Both the position numbers and the translations under genes were made by a program. The notes under the pieces are model-generated. The model was not told where the DNA came from. It made no database searches and saw only the letters and a program-made list of their open reading frames with translations. Below are positions 1-8,442 of a DNA stretch of 64,000 nt, one piece after another. Every line of letters starts with the position of its first letter. The first letter of the stretch is position 1. Source of the DNA: CBDBND01 sp965262665 (GTDB taxonomy: Bacteria; Pseudomonadota; Alphaproteobacteria; Rhodospirillales; Rhodospirillaceae); contig CBDHFR010000004.1 in assembly GCA_965262665.1 (NCBI GenBank), positions 434,001 to 498,000 on the forward strand, written 5' to 3'.

Positions 1-1002
1 TTCGGCAAAGGCTCGATCATGCGCCTGGGCCAGCGGGAAACCGCGGTCGACATTGAATCCATCCCAACGGGATCTTTAGGTCTCGATTTGGCGCTCGGCA
101 TCGGCGGACTACCCCGCGGCCGGGTTATTGAAATTTACGGGCCGGAAAGCTCGGGCAAAACCACGCTGGCTTTGCACGTCATCGCCGAAGCGCAAAAAGC
201 GGACGGTGCATGCGCCTTCATCGATGCTGAACATGCCCTGGATCCCGGCTATGCCCGCAAGCTCGGCGTCAACCTAGATGACTTACTGATCTCGCAACCG
301 GACGCGGGTGAACAGGCGCTTGAGATCGCCGATACCCTGGTGCGGTCTGGCGCCATCGATGTGCTGGTGATCGATTCCGTTGCCGCTCTCACACCAAGGG
401 CTGAGCTCGAAGGTGAAATGGGTGATCACCACGTTGGTTTGCAAGCCCGTTTGATGAGCCAGGCATTGCGCAAGTTGACCGCTTCGGTGTCGCGTTCCAA
501 TACCATGATCATCTTCATCAATCAGATTCGCATGAAGATCGGTGTGATGTTCGGCAATCCCGAAACCACCACCGGCGGCAACGCCCTTAAGTTTTACTCA
601 TCGGTCCGTCTCGATATCCGCCGCATCGGCCAGATCAAGGACCGGGACGAAGTGGTCGGCAATCAGACCCGGGTGAAGGTGGTCAAAAACAAAGTGGCAC
701 CGCCTTTCAAGCAGGTTGAATTCGATATCATGTATGGTGAAGGCGTTTCCAAAACCGGCGAATTGCTGGACCTAGGCGTTAAAGCCGGGTTGGTGGAAAA
801 ATCCGGCTCCTGGTTTTCTTACAATTCCGAACGGATTGGCCAAGGCCGGGAAAATGCCAAGACTTTCCTTAAAGAGCATCCCGATATGGCCGCGGACATC
901 GAACGTCAAATCCGCATCAATGCCGGTTTGGTAGCCGAAAAGGTGATCGGTGACGAACAAGATGACGGTGCGGAGGACACCGAAGTCCCAGCAGCAGAAT
1001 AA
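1..1002 (+). CDS. recA: RecA recombinase, 5' end cut off by window
   Basis: RecA, the ATP-dependent strand-exchange protein of homologous recombination and SOS induction. The reading frame is open from base 1 (FGKGSIMRLG), so the true start lies before the window and roughly the first 30 residues are missing. The Walker A motif GPESSGKTT is at bases ~160-186. The Walker B region (DVLVIDSVAALTP) and the loop-2 segment with FINQIRMKIGVMFGNPETTTGG follow in the right order. The C-terminus ends in an acidic tail, as usual for RecA. The ATG at base 19 is an internal methionine. It is followed by two stacked terminators, and the next core gene is alaS, a recA-alaS neighbourhood common in alphaproteobacteria. 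An IS630 element and two other genes now lie between them. Confidence 0.98.
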   Translation, partial: FGKGSIMRLGQRETAVDIESIPTGSLGLDLALGIGGLPRGRVIEIYGPESSGKTTLALHVIAEAQKADGACAFIDAEHALDPGYARKLGVNLDDLLISQPDAGEQALEIADTLVRSGAIDVLVIDSVAALTPRAELEGEMGDHHVGLQARLMSQALRKLTASVSRSNTMIIFINQIRMKIGVMFGNPETTTGGNALKFYSSVRLDIRRIGQIKDRDEVVGNQTRVKVVKNKVAPPFKQVEFDIMYGEGVSKTGELLDLGVKAGLVEKSGSWFSYNSERIGQGRENAKTFLKEHPDMAADIERQIRINAGLVAEKVIGDEQDDGAEDTEVPAAE

Positions 1003-1027
1003 CAATCCCGATCCCCTCGGGTCCCAG

Positions 1028-1065
1028 CGGCGGCGGTGTTCCCCTCAACCCGCCGCCGCACGTTT
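1028..1065 (+). terminator. Terminator hairpin 1 after recA
   Basis: GC-rich stem CGGCGGCGG (1028-1036) pairs with CCGCCGCCG (1050-1058) across a 13-nt loop. It is followed after a few bases by TTTTT (1063-1067). It is the first of two near-identical hairpins. Confidence 0.6.
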
Positions 1066-1073
1066 TTACAGAT

Positions 1074-1111
1074 GGCGGCGGTGTTCCCCTCAACCCGCCG
1101 CCGTTTTTTTT
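1074..1111 (+). terminator. Terminator hairpin 2 after recA
   Basis: A second copy of the same hairpin: GGCGGCGG (1074-1081), loop TGTTCCCCTCAAC, then CCGCCGCC. It runs directly into eight T residues (1104-1111), so it is the stronger intrinsic terminator. About 29 bases are repeated exactly between the two hairpins, which points to a local duplication of the recA terminator. Confidence 0.85.
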
Positions 1112-1159
1112 ATCGACCCTCAAGGCCTGTTCACCTGGAGGCGGCAAAGGGAACACATC

Positions 1160-2221
1160 TAAAGCATTTCCGATTTATTCTGACGCATAGCCGTCAGCAA
1201 CCAAGAAGTTCCTGCAGTGCTCGTGATTGAAGAGGCCGCAGACGTTACCGGCGGCTTTCCACAGATCATCGATGGTGCGGGGTTTTAAGCGCTTCATGTG
1301 AGCTTTGAACTTTGAAAATGCGAGCTCGATCGGGTTGAAGTCCGGCGCATAGGGCGGCAGGAACAAAAGCCATGCGCCCCGCTTTTCAACCGCCCGCCTG
1401 GCACCGTCGCGTTTGTCGGCCGGCAGATTGCCGGGGACAACAACAGCGCCTTTTTGAAGGGTCGGGGCGCGTTGCGTTTTGATGTACTGCTCGAATGCAT
1501 CACCGTCCATGGCGCCCTCGATCAAATCAGGGCACCCAGGGCGCGGTCAGGCCGTCACCGCGCAATCCGGCAATGAAGGTCATGGTTTTCCAATGACCAT
1601 GGGGAATGGCGGCAACCATCCGCTGGCCGCTGGGACAGCGCCCCCGCAGGCGCGCCATTTTGGTATTGATACTTGTTTCGTCAAGGAACACGATCCTGCC
1701 GACCCGCTCGGGATGGGCCGGGAGCCGGGCCTGACGTTGGCGCCAAACCACGCGTGCTGCCTGCCCATCCGCGCGTTCCTGTTCACTGGCGTGGGCGGTT
1801 TTTTTAAAGCTGATCTTGCGCGCGCGGAACCAGTCATTAATCGTCGAAGTCGGCGCAATCACTTGGTGAACTTCGTCCAGACGCTCAGACAGCTCTTGCA
1901 GTGTCGGGTCTGGCGTCTCCTTAATCCAGCGCAGGATATCCTCGCCGTAAGGATCAAGACGGCGCTGGCGCGACGGCCGTGGCTTGACCGCGACAGTCCC
2001 CTCGTCTTCATATCGCCTGACATACCGCACCGCCGAGCTTGCGCTCACCTCAAAAAGGGCCGCCGCCTGACGGCGCGACATGCCCGACGCCACTTTCCTC
2101 GCCAAACGAATACGCAGGTCTTCCGATACAGCCACGATGCCCCCGCCAAAGCGGCTATCGAATCAGTCCGCCAAGACCATGACAACAAAATTTTGATTCA
2201 TTCAACCTCGGAAACGCTCTA
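1160..2221. mobile_element. IS630-family insertion sequence, type A copy 1
   Basis: An element of about 1.06 kb between TA dinucleotides (1160-1161 and 2220-2221), the target duplication typical of IS630/Tc1 elements. The ends are imperfect inverted repeats: left AAGCATTTCCGA, right (reverse complement) GAGCGTTTCCGA. It carries one transposase gene on the minus strand split over two frames. The same element recurs at 24522 (copy 2) and as a 90-bp left-end fragment at 16115. Its right end contains the 20-bp sequence used as attachment core by the element at 25557-35379. Confidence 0.9.
1175..2135 (-). pseudogene. IS630 transposase in two frames (copy 1)
   Basis: The N-terminal part (2135 to 1527, 202 residues) has an HTH (SRRQAAALFEVSASSAVRYV) and the first catalytic Asp in VFLDETSINT. 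The C-terminal part (frame ending at 1175, usable from 1525) has VVPGNLPADK and the Glu in NPIELAFSKFK. The two frames meet at CCC-TGA near 1527-1533, where a +1 shift would restore one protein. Copy 2 has the same junction. This could be a programmed frameshift, or a mutation inherited by both copies. The position normally held by the second catalytic Asp (DNL in most relatives) reads GNL, so activity is doubtful even if a fused protein is made. Confidence 0.8.
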
Positions 2222-2281
2222 GGCGTTCACCCAAGTCTCCTTTAAGCCATGGACAGGCAGATAAATGGGGATTGAAAAACC

Positions 2282-2755
2282 ATGACCACGTTGGACCGGG
2301 ATTATTACGTCAAGCTCGTCGAAGAGGATTACTTCGGCAATGTCATGAAAGAGGATATCTCGGCGGCGGTGGCGGCCTTTACCAACGATGCTGAGGTTGT
2401 GATTTATCACGGCGACAATGCGGTCCGTCGATTCTACGGCAGCCCGACGGATGATCAGCTCCCTCTACAGGCGTTCTATGATCATCTGCTCGGCAATTAC
2501 GACGCCTTGTTTGAAGGGTTCGAACACACCATCGACCTGGACGCTCAGCGTTGTGCCGCCAATTTTACAGTGACCCTTACCCCCAAGCCAGGGTCAGACT
2601 ATGAGGACACTGGAACGTTGACGCTCAATAACTCCAACTTTTTCCGCTGCCGCAATGGCAAGATCTATTACATGGTCATTTATTATGCGAACCCTACCCT
2701 CGGTAAAAAACTAGGGACGCAGACCGCAAGTCCGACTGGTTTCCCGAAAGAGTAG
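2282..2755 (+). CDS. SnoaL-like / NTF2-fold protein
   Basis: A 157-residue protein of the NTF2/SnoaL-like superfamily. It has an N-terminal helix followed by an alternating pattern (AAVAAFTNDAEVVIYHG, then F-Y-G-S-P and a C-terminal beta sheet with FFRCRNGKIYYMVIYY) expected of the cone-shaped alpha+beta barrel. Such proteins are isomerases, cyclases, dehydratases or ligand-binding proteins, and the sequence does not tell which. ATG at 2282 is preceded by a weak ribosome site. It lies directly downstream of the IS630 copy 1 and 21 bases before a broken methyltransferase, so the two may have been one transcription unit. Fold assignment is by eye. Confidence 0.6.
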   Translation: MTTLDRDYYVKLVEEDYFGNVMKEDISAAVAAFTNDAEVVIYHGDNAVRRFYGSPTDDQLPLQAFYDHLLGNYDALFEGFEHTIDLDAQRCAANFTVTLTPKPGSDYEDTGTLTLNNSNFFRCRNGKIYYMVIYYANPTLGKKLGTQTASPTGFPKE

Positions 2756-2776
2756 GTTGCATCGTCGTGAACTGAG

Positions 2777-3552
2777 ATGGGTAAACTGTACCGGCGCGGA
2801 GACAGCCATTTAACCTATGATCACATAGGCCGAACCTATACTGGTACGCGGTCTCCAGATCCCAGACTCGAAAAACAGATCCATGCAGCTTTGGGTAACG
2901 CGACCAGCGTGCTCAACGTCGGCGCTGGGACGGGCAGTTATGAACCCGAAGATCGGCCTGTTGTGGCCGTCGAGCCGTCCGAAACAATGATTGCCCAACG
3001 CCATTCTGGTTCTACGTCAGTTGTACGTGGGCTTGCTGAATGTTTATCGTTCCGAGACAAGAGTTTCGACGCTGTCATGGCGATTTTGACGTTGCATCAT
3101 TGGCACAACCAAAAAGCCGGCCTTGAGGAGTTGCGACGCGTTGCGCGACATCGAATTGTTATCTTCACGTTTGACCCCGCAAAAGTGACACGTTTTGGCT
3201 GATTCGAGACTATTTGCCCGCCAACAAGGTCCTTGATGAAAAGTCATTTCCTGATCCTCTTTTCTATCGGTCGATCTTTCAAAAGACTGACGTTATAGAG
3301 GTTCCAATTCCTGCGGATTGCCGTGACGGTTTTCTCTGTGCGTATTGGAAACGTCCTGAGGCGTATCTATCACCCGCCGTGCAGGCTGGGATTTCAAGTT
3401 TTGCAGCGCTTCCCCCTGACGAGGTGAGCGCTGGCATCAATGCTCTTACGCAAGACCTCAAGACCGGTGAATGGGCCCGTCGTAACCGAGACCTCGAGGA
3501 CCTGAGCGAAAAGGATTATGGCTATCGGCTGATCATCGCCGAGCTAACTTAA
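2777..3552 (+). pseudogene. Frameshifted class I SAM methyltransferase
   Basis: The first part (2777-3202) contains the SAM-binding motif VLNVGAGTGSYE, an acidic strand end (VVAVEPSETM) and the DAVMAILTLHHW segment typical of small class I methyltransferases. It stops at TGA 3200-3202. The +1 frame continues in register with FWLIRDYLPANK and runs to 3552, giving the C-terminal half. Adding one T to the run at ~3193-3196 would restore a single protein of about 258 residues. The gene is therefore a 1-bp deletion pseudogene, or the site of a sequencing error. The substrate cannot be inferred; the family resembles UbiE/COQ5-like small-molecule methyltransferases. Confidence 0.75.
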
Positions 3553-3644
3553 CGGCTCCGGGCGCCAGCCCACGTTTTCTGGACACTCCAGCGCCGAGCG
3601 GCTAAAAACCATGGCCCTCTTTTGACAGGAATACAATTCGTAAA

Positions 3645-6305
3645 ATGGGATCGACAAGCGACATACGCGCCACCTTCCTGGATTTTTTCGTCCGCAATGG
3701 TCATGAGGTCGTTGCCTCAAGCCCATTAGTGCCTCGCAACGATCCGACGCTCATGTTCACCAATGCGGGTATGGTCCAGTTCAAGGACGTGTTCACCGGT
3801 AATGAGACACGTCCCTATAGCCGCGCCGCATCTTCGCAAAAATGCGTCCGCGCCGGCGGCAAACACAACGATCTCGACAACGTCGGCTATACAGCGCGCC
3901 ACCACACCTTCTTTGAAATGCTTGGTAACTTTTCCTTCGGCGACTACTTCAAGGAAGAAGCGATCAAATTATCATGGGAATTAGCGACCGGAGAATACGG
4001 CCTGTCCAAGGACCGATTGCTGGTCACCGTGCATTCAACCGATGAAGAAGCAGCCAAACTTTGGGCCAAGATCGCAAATCTTCCAGAAGAAAAGATCATT
4101 CGCATTCCCACTTCTGACAATTTCTGGGCCATGGGCGAGACGGGTCCCTGTGGACCATGTACGGAGATTTTTTACGATCACGGCGATTACATTCCTGGCG
4201 GACCACCCGGATCACCAGATGAGGACGGTGATCGCTTCGTTGAAATTTGGAATTTGGTGTTCATGCAGTATGAACAGATCACAGCCGATGAGCGTGTTGA
4301 TCTGCCCAAACCCAGTGTCGACACGGGCATGGGACTGGAGCGCACGGCAGCGGTCATGCAGGGCACCAACGATAATTATGCCATCGACCTAATGCGCTCA
4401 CTCATCGAAGCAGCCGCTGGTGCGGCAGGCACTAACCCCGACGGCGACCACGCCATATCCCACAGAGTGATCGCTGATCATTTGCGAGCCACTGGTTTTC
4501 TCATCGCCGACGGTGTGCTGCCCTCTAACGAAGGTCGTGGTTACGTGTTGCGGCGGATCATGCGCCGGGCTATGCGCCACGCCCATCGCATGGGATGCGA
4601 CGAGCCATTGCTGCACCGCGTGGTCCCGGCTCTTGTGGCGCAAATGGGCGGTCACTATCCTGAATTGGAACGGGCGCAGACGCTTGTGACCGAAACTCTT
4701 TTGTTGGAAGAGACCCGCTTCAAATCCATGCTCGACCGTGGCCTCAAGTTACTGGATGAGGAGGCTAAGGATCTCTCCTCCGGCAGCACGCTGTCGGGAG
4801 AGGTGGCCTTCAAACTCTACGACACCTATGGGTTCCCTTTGGACCTTACCCAGGATGCCATGCGTCCCCGCGGCATTTCCGTCGATACGGACGCTTTCGG
4901 TGCCGCCATGGAACGCCAGCGGGCAGAGGCCCGCAAGGCCTGGGCTGGATCTGGCGAAGCAGCGACGGATAAGGTGTGGTTCGAGGTGCGTGAAGAGGTT
5001 GGCGCTTCCGATTTCCTCGGTTATGCCACGGAAACCGCACAGGGCAAGATTGTCGCTTTGGTGTCCGATGGCACTCCCGTTGAGATCGTCAAAGAAGGGC
5101 AAGACGTTGCGGTCTTAGCCAACCAAACGCCCTTCTATGGTGAGTCCGGCGGTCAAGTGGGCGATACGGGAACCATCACAACTGCGGACGGCGCGGTCAT
5201 CACTATAAGTGGTACGCAAAAGAAACTGGACGTTCTTCACGTTCACCTGGGCAAAATGAAAAGCGGATCGGCAAGCGTTGGCGATGAAGCCACTTTTGTT
5301 GTCAACGGTGATCGACGCAGTGCCATTCGCGGCCACCATTCCGCAACGCACCTGCTTCACGCGGCGCTGCGTCAGGTTTTGGGTGATCATGTGACGCAGA
5401 AAGGTTCTTTGGTGGCACCGGATCGGTTGCGCTTTGACATCAGTCACCCAAAACTTCTCAGCGATGACGAAATCCGCGAGATTGAAAACATCGTCAATGG
5501 CCAAATCCGCGCCAACGAACCGGTGTCGACCAAACTGATGGACCCGGATAGCGCCATCGACGCCGGGGCTATGGCCTTGTTCGGCGAGAAGTACGGTGAA
5601 GAGGTTCGTGTGGTATCCATGGGCACCCATGTCACGGGCAGTCACCATCAGTACTCGGTCGAACTCTGCGGTGGTACCCATGTGTCCCGCACCGGCGACA
5701 TCGGACTCTTCAAGGTTGTCTATGAATCTGCCGTCGCCGCAGGTGCGCGCCGCATTGAGGCGGTAACGGGTTCTGCTGCAGAAGCCTGGGTCTCACAACA
5801 GCAGCACATCGTGGTGCAGACGGCGACAGCGCTCAAGGTAGGCCCACGCGAAGTTCCAACCCGCATCGCTGCTTTGCTGGAAGACCGCCGCAAGTTGGAA
5901 AGAGAAGTAGCCGACCTGCGCAAAAAGCTGGTGACTGGCAGCGGCGGATCCGCCGCTCCGGAGGTAAAAACCGTTGCTGGCATCGCCTTCTCAGGCCGGG
6001 TCCTCGCCGACGTGCCGGCCAAGGACCTCAAGGGCATGGCTGATGAGATTAAGCAATCACTAGGCAGCGGCGTGGTTGGTTTGGTCACAGTATCCGATGG
6101 CAAAGCCTCCTTGGTGGTGGGCGTGACTGACGATCTGACCGAAAAAATTAGTGCCGTCGCCCTGGTGAAAGCCGGATCAGCGGCTGTCGGCGGCAAGGGC
6201 GGCGGCGGCCGGCCCGATATGGCTCAGGCCGGTGGCCCTCAAGGCAGCCAGGCGGAAGCCGGTCTGGCGGCGATTGAAGCCGAATTGGAACAGCTAGCAA
6301 GCTAG
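3645..6305 (+). CDS. alaS: Alanyl-tRNA synthetase
   Basis: Full-length AlaRS (886 residues), which charges tRNA-Ala with alanine. The N-terminus (IRATFLDFFVRNGHEVV) begins the class II catalytic core, with the SSPLVPRNDPTLMFTNAGM motif following. The editing domain carries the zinc-binding HSATHLLH (residues ~564-571) and CGGTH (~674). A coiled C-Ala region and a Gly-rich GGKGGGGRPDMAQAGG stretch end the protein, as usual. ATG 3645 gives the canonical N-terminus. The position after recA fits alphaproteobacterial gene order. No defect is visible. Confidence 0.98.
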   Translation: MGSTSDIRATFLDFFVRNGHEVVASSPLVPRNDPTLMFTNAGMVQFKDVFTGNETRPYSRAASSQKCVRAGGKHNDLDNVGYTARHHTFFEMLGNFSFGDYFKEEAIKLSWELATGEYGLSKDRLLVTVHSTDEEAAKLWAKIANLPEEKIIRIPTSDNFWAMGETGPCGPCTEIFYDHGDYIPGGPPGSPDEDGDRFVEIWNLVFMQYEQITADERVDLPKPSVDTGMGLERTAAVMQGTNDNYAIDLMRSLIEAAAGAAGTNPDGDHAISHRVIADHLRATGFLIADGVLPSNEGRGYVLRRIMRRAMRHAHRMGCDEPLLHRVVPALVAQMGGHYPELERAQTLVTETLLLEETRFKSMLDRGLKLLDEEAKDLSSGSTLSGEVAFKLYDTYGFPLDLTQDAMRPRGISVDTDAFGAAMERQRAEARKAWAGSGEAATDKVWFEVREEVGASDFLGYATETAQGKIVALVSDGTPVEIVKEGQDVAVLANQTPFYGESGGQVGDTGTITTADGAVITISGTQKKLDVLHVHLGKMKSGSASVGDEATFVVNGDRRSAIRGHHSATHLLHAALRQVLGDHVTQKGSLVAPDRLRFDISHPKLLSDDEIREIENIVNGQIRANEPVSTKLMDPDSAIDAGAMALFGEKYGEEVRVVSMGTHVTGSHHQYSVELCGGTHVSRTGDIGLFKVVYESAVAAGARRIEAVTGSAAEAWVSQQQHIVVQTATALKVGPREVPTRIAALLEDRRKLEREVADLRKKLVTGSGGSAAPEVKTVAGIAFSGRVLADVPAKDLKGMADEIKQSLGSGVVGLVTVSDGKASLVVGVTDDLTEKISAVALVKAGSAAVGGKGGGGRPDMAQAGGPQGSQAEAGLAAIEAELEQLAS

Positions 6306-6391
6306 AAAATATAATTATAACAATGATTTAGCGTAGTCGTGACGGTTATATTGCATCGCCACAAACGTTATGTTGTAGTGCAATAAAAACA

Positions 6392-6420
6392 TTGACTTAA
6401 AGGCTGGCAATCCCTATATT
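6392..6420 (+). promoter_or_regulatory. Sigma-70-type promoter of the phasin gene
   Basis: TTGACT (6392-6397), 17-base spacer, TATATT (6415-6420): a near-consensus housekeeping promoter in the 225-base gap after alaS. It lies about 110 bases before the phasin ATG, so the phasin mRNA would carry a ~100-nt leader. Confidence 0.65.
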
Positions 6421-6428
6421 ATACCGCG

Positions 6429-6452
6429 TTGCAGCATATTCTTGCGCTGCAA
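6429..6452 (+). promoter_or_regulatory. Inverted repeat TTGCAGC-N10-GCTGCAA, possible PhaR operator
   Basis: A perfect 7-bp inverted repeat sits at the expected transcription start, just after the -10 box. PhaR repressors of polyhydroxyalkanoate genes are known to bind TGC/GCA-rich sites in front of phasin genes, and the site has that composition. Further TGCAAT/TTGCAT stretches occur upstream (6351-6385). Regulation by PhaR is inferred; no phaR gene is in the window. Confidence 0.4.
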
Positions 6453-6530
6453 TAAGGAACATCGCTCCCTATCCGCGAAGGACCGGAGCAGACCTCAATA
6501 CAGGCATTTTTGACCCAAAGGACCCGTGCC

Positions 6531-6911
6531 ATGAACAACTATGATGACATTATTGCGTTCAACCAGAACAACTTCGACGCCTTCGTCGCCAGCAGCACTG
6601 CTATGGCCAAGGGTTTCGAAGAACTCACCAAAGAATATGTGGCTTTTGCCAATGAGTCGTTTGAAGACGCCGTCCAAGCCGGCAAGCAGCTCGTCGCGGC
6701 AAAGACCGTGAACGAAGCCATCGACCTGCAAACCAAGATTGCTAAAGAATCCTGGGAAAAGGCCATTGCTGAAGGCCAGAAGATTTCCGAACTCTCAACC
6801 GGCATTTTCAAGACCGCGTCCAGACCGATTTCCGAGCGTGTCCAGGCGACCGTTGATGTTGCAACGGAAACCGCCAAGAAGGCCGCCAAGACCACCAAAA
6901 AGGCCGCCTAA
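6531..6911 (+). CDS. Phasin-family protein
   Basis: A 126-residue, almost wholly helical protein of the phasin family, which coats polyhydroxyalkanoate granules or acts as a related amphipathic surface protein. It opens MNNYDDIIAFNQNNFDAF, has the central helices with EELTKEYVAFANESFEDAV, and ends in a Lys/Ala tail (AKKAAKTTKKAA) like other alphaproteobacterial phasins. The start ATG 6531 has AAGGA eight bases upstream. An earlier TTG at 6510 is in frame but less likely. It has its own promoter with an inverted repeat and its own terminator, so it is probably a single-gene unit. Strong basal expression is expected from the near-consensus promoter. Confidence 0.85.
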   Translation: MNNYDDIIAFNQNNFDAFVASSTAMAKGFEELTKEYVAFANESFEDAVQAGKQLVAAKTVNEAIDLQTKIAKESWEKAIAEGQKISELSTGIFKTASRPISERVQATVDVATETAKKAAKTTKKAA

Positions 6912-6942
6912 AACTCTCCTCCCTCTGTTTTAGGCAGGTTTG

Positions 6943-6973
6943 AAAGGCCCGGCATTGCTGGGCCTTTCGTCGT
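6943..6973 (+). terminator. Phasin terminator
   Basis: AAAGGCCCGGC pairs with GCTGGGCCTTT around a short loop (6943-6967). A broken T-rich tail (CGTCGTTTT) follows. Confidence 0.75.
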
Positions 6974-7140
6974 TTTGACTTGAGGAATCCCGCCGCTTTT
7001 TGAGGGCGTCTCTGTTACACTCTCTTACAGAGAGTCCGCCCTTTTGACACAATGCCGATACCGGGCCGTTCTATGATGAAACCCATCGGACAGGCCTTGG
7101 GGGCCGGACCGGGCCTAGGCCCTTGGTGTGGAACATAACA

Positions 7141-8442
7141 ATGACTGACTACGACTCCTCTTCTCCAACCGCCGAGATGGCGGCCAAACTAGGTTTGAAT
7201 GACGATCAGAAAAGTTTATTCGATCGCTACAAGTGGTTGATCGCAGGAGGTGCTGTCGTTGCCGCCATTGCGTTTATGGCGTTCCGCCCCGGTGCCAACA
7301 CCACCGAACTCAATTTTCGTACAGCACCAGCAGAGCGGGGAGATCTGACGGTCACAGTCACAGCCACCGGTACCATTCAACCGCTCAACCAGGTGGATGT
7401 GGGCGCAGAGATTTCAGGTCTGATTGTAGCCGTCCATGTGGATTTCAATGACCGGGTGACGCTGGGTCAAAGTTTGGCTTCTCTCGATCAAGATCAGCTT
7501 TCGGCCCGAGTGCGTCAATCCCAAGCGCAACTGACCTCGGCGGAAGCCAAGGTGCAGGAAGCACGCGCCAATGAACTGGAAGCCCGCAACAATCTCAAAC
7601 GGGCGGAAAGTTTGCATGAACACGGCAATGTCTCCGAACAGTCTTTAGACAATGCCAAAGCCGCATTCGCCCGCGCCCAAGCAGCCCTGGCCAGTACCAT
7701 TGCCCAGGTGACGGTAGCGGAAGCCAATCTGGCTGCCGATGAAACCAATCTGGCTAAAACGGAAATCACTGCACCCATCGACGGCATTGTTCTCAAGCGT
7801 CAGGTGGAGCCCGGACAAACCGTTGCCGCATCCTTCCAAACTCCGGTGCTGTTCACCCTGGCCGAAGATCTGTCTGCGATGAAACTGGTGGTGGATATCG
7901 ACGAAGCTGATATCGGGCAGGTTTTAGAACAGCAGCCGGCCACGTTCTCGGTTGATGCCTATCCCGGCCGCACATTCTCCGCAAAAATCACCTCGGTGCG
8001 CTTTGCCCCGAAAGACGAAAACGGCGTGGTGACCTACGAAGCTTTGCTGTCCGTCGACAATTCGGACCTCGCTCTTCGCCCCGGTATGACGGCCACAGCC
8101 TCCATCACCACAGCGAACCGAACCGGTGCCATGATGGTGCCATATGCAGCACTGCGTTTTCAGCCGCCGACACCACCCGGTGGTGAAGAAGAACCTGAAG
8201 CCCGGCGACGCGGTCCGCCCGGCTTGATGGGTATGATGATGCCTAGGTTTAACCGCAACCGCAGCAACCGGCAGACGCTGTTGCAACCCGGAGCCCGGGG
8301 CCGGATATGGGTGCTTGACGACGGCCAGCCAAGTCCCGTGCCCGTACAGATCGGTCTACTTGACGGTGAGCGGGCGGAAGTCATCACCAACGGCATCGTT
8401 GAAGGCACGGAAGTCATCATCGGCTTCCAGCCGGCGAGCTGA
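7141..8442 (+). CDS. Periplasmic adaptor (MacA/HlyD family) of a tripartite efflux pump
   Basis: Membrane-fusion protein of about 433 residues linking an inner-membrane ABC transporter to an outer-membrane channel. A cytoplasmic N-tail is followed by one membrane helix (~33-51, WLIAGGAVVAAIAFMAF). Then come a barrel/lipoyl half (TVTVTATGTIQPLNQVDVGAEISG), a long alpha-hairpin coiled coil (QLTSAEAKVQEARANELEARNN and onward), and the second lipoyl half with DGIVLKRQVEPGQTV. A Pro/Arg/Met-rich insertion near residues 340-380 is unusual. ATG 7141 was preferred to an upstream in-frame TTG at 7123. The stop overlaps the next start (TGATG), so it is translationally coupled to the ATPase and permease. 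No outer-membrane channel gene is adjacent. Confidence 0.9.
   Translation: MTDYDSSSPTAEMAAKLGLNDDQKSLFDRYKWLIAGGAVVAAIAFMAFRPGANTTELNFRTAPAERGDLTVTVTATGTIQPLNQVDVGAEISGLIVAVHVDFNDRVTLGQSLASLDQDQLSARVRQSQAQLTSAEAKVQEARANELEARNNLKRAESLHEHGNVSEQSLDNAKAAFARAQAALASTIAQVTVAEANLAADETNLAKTEITAPIDGIVLKRQVEPGQTVAASFQTPVLFTLAEDLSAMKLVVDIDEADIGQVLEQQPATFSVDAYPGRTFSAKITSVRFAPKDENGVVTYEALLSVDNSDLALRPGMTATASITTANRTGAMMVPYAALRFQPPTPPGGEEEPEARRRGPPGLMGMMMPRFNRNRSNRQTLLQPGARGRIWVLDDGQPSPVPVQIGLLDGERAEVITNGIVEGTEVIIGFQPAS

Noticed and set aside
5115..5681. 188-residue minus-strand frame inside alaS, and similar shadows in recA, macB-like, leuC and icd genes
   Set aside because: Antisense to well-supported genes in high-GC DNA, with no ribosome sites or recognisable protein features.
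7044..7077. Promoter TTGACA...TATGAT before the MacA-like gene
   Set aside because: The spacer is 22 bases, too long for a normal sigma-70 promoter.
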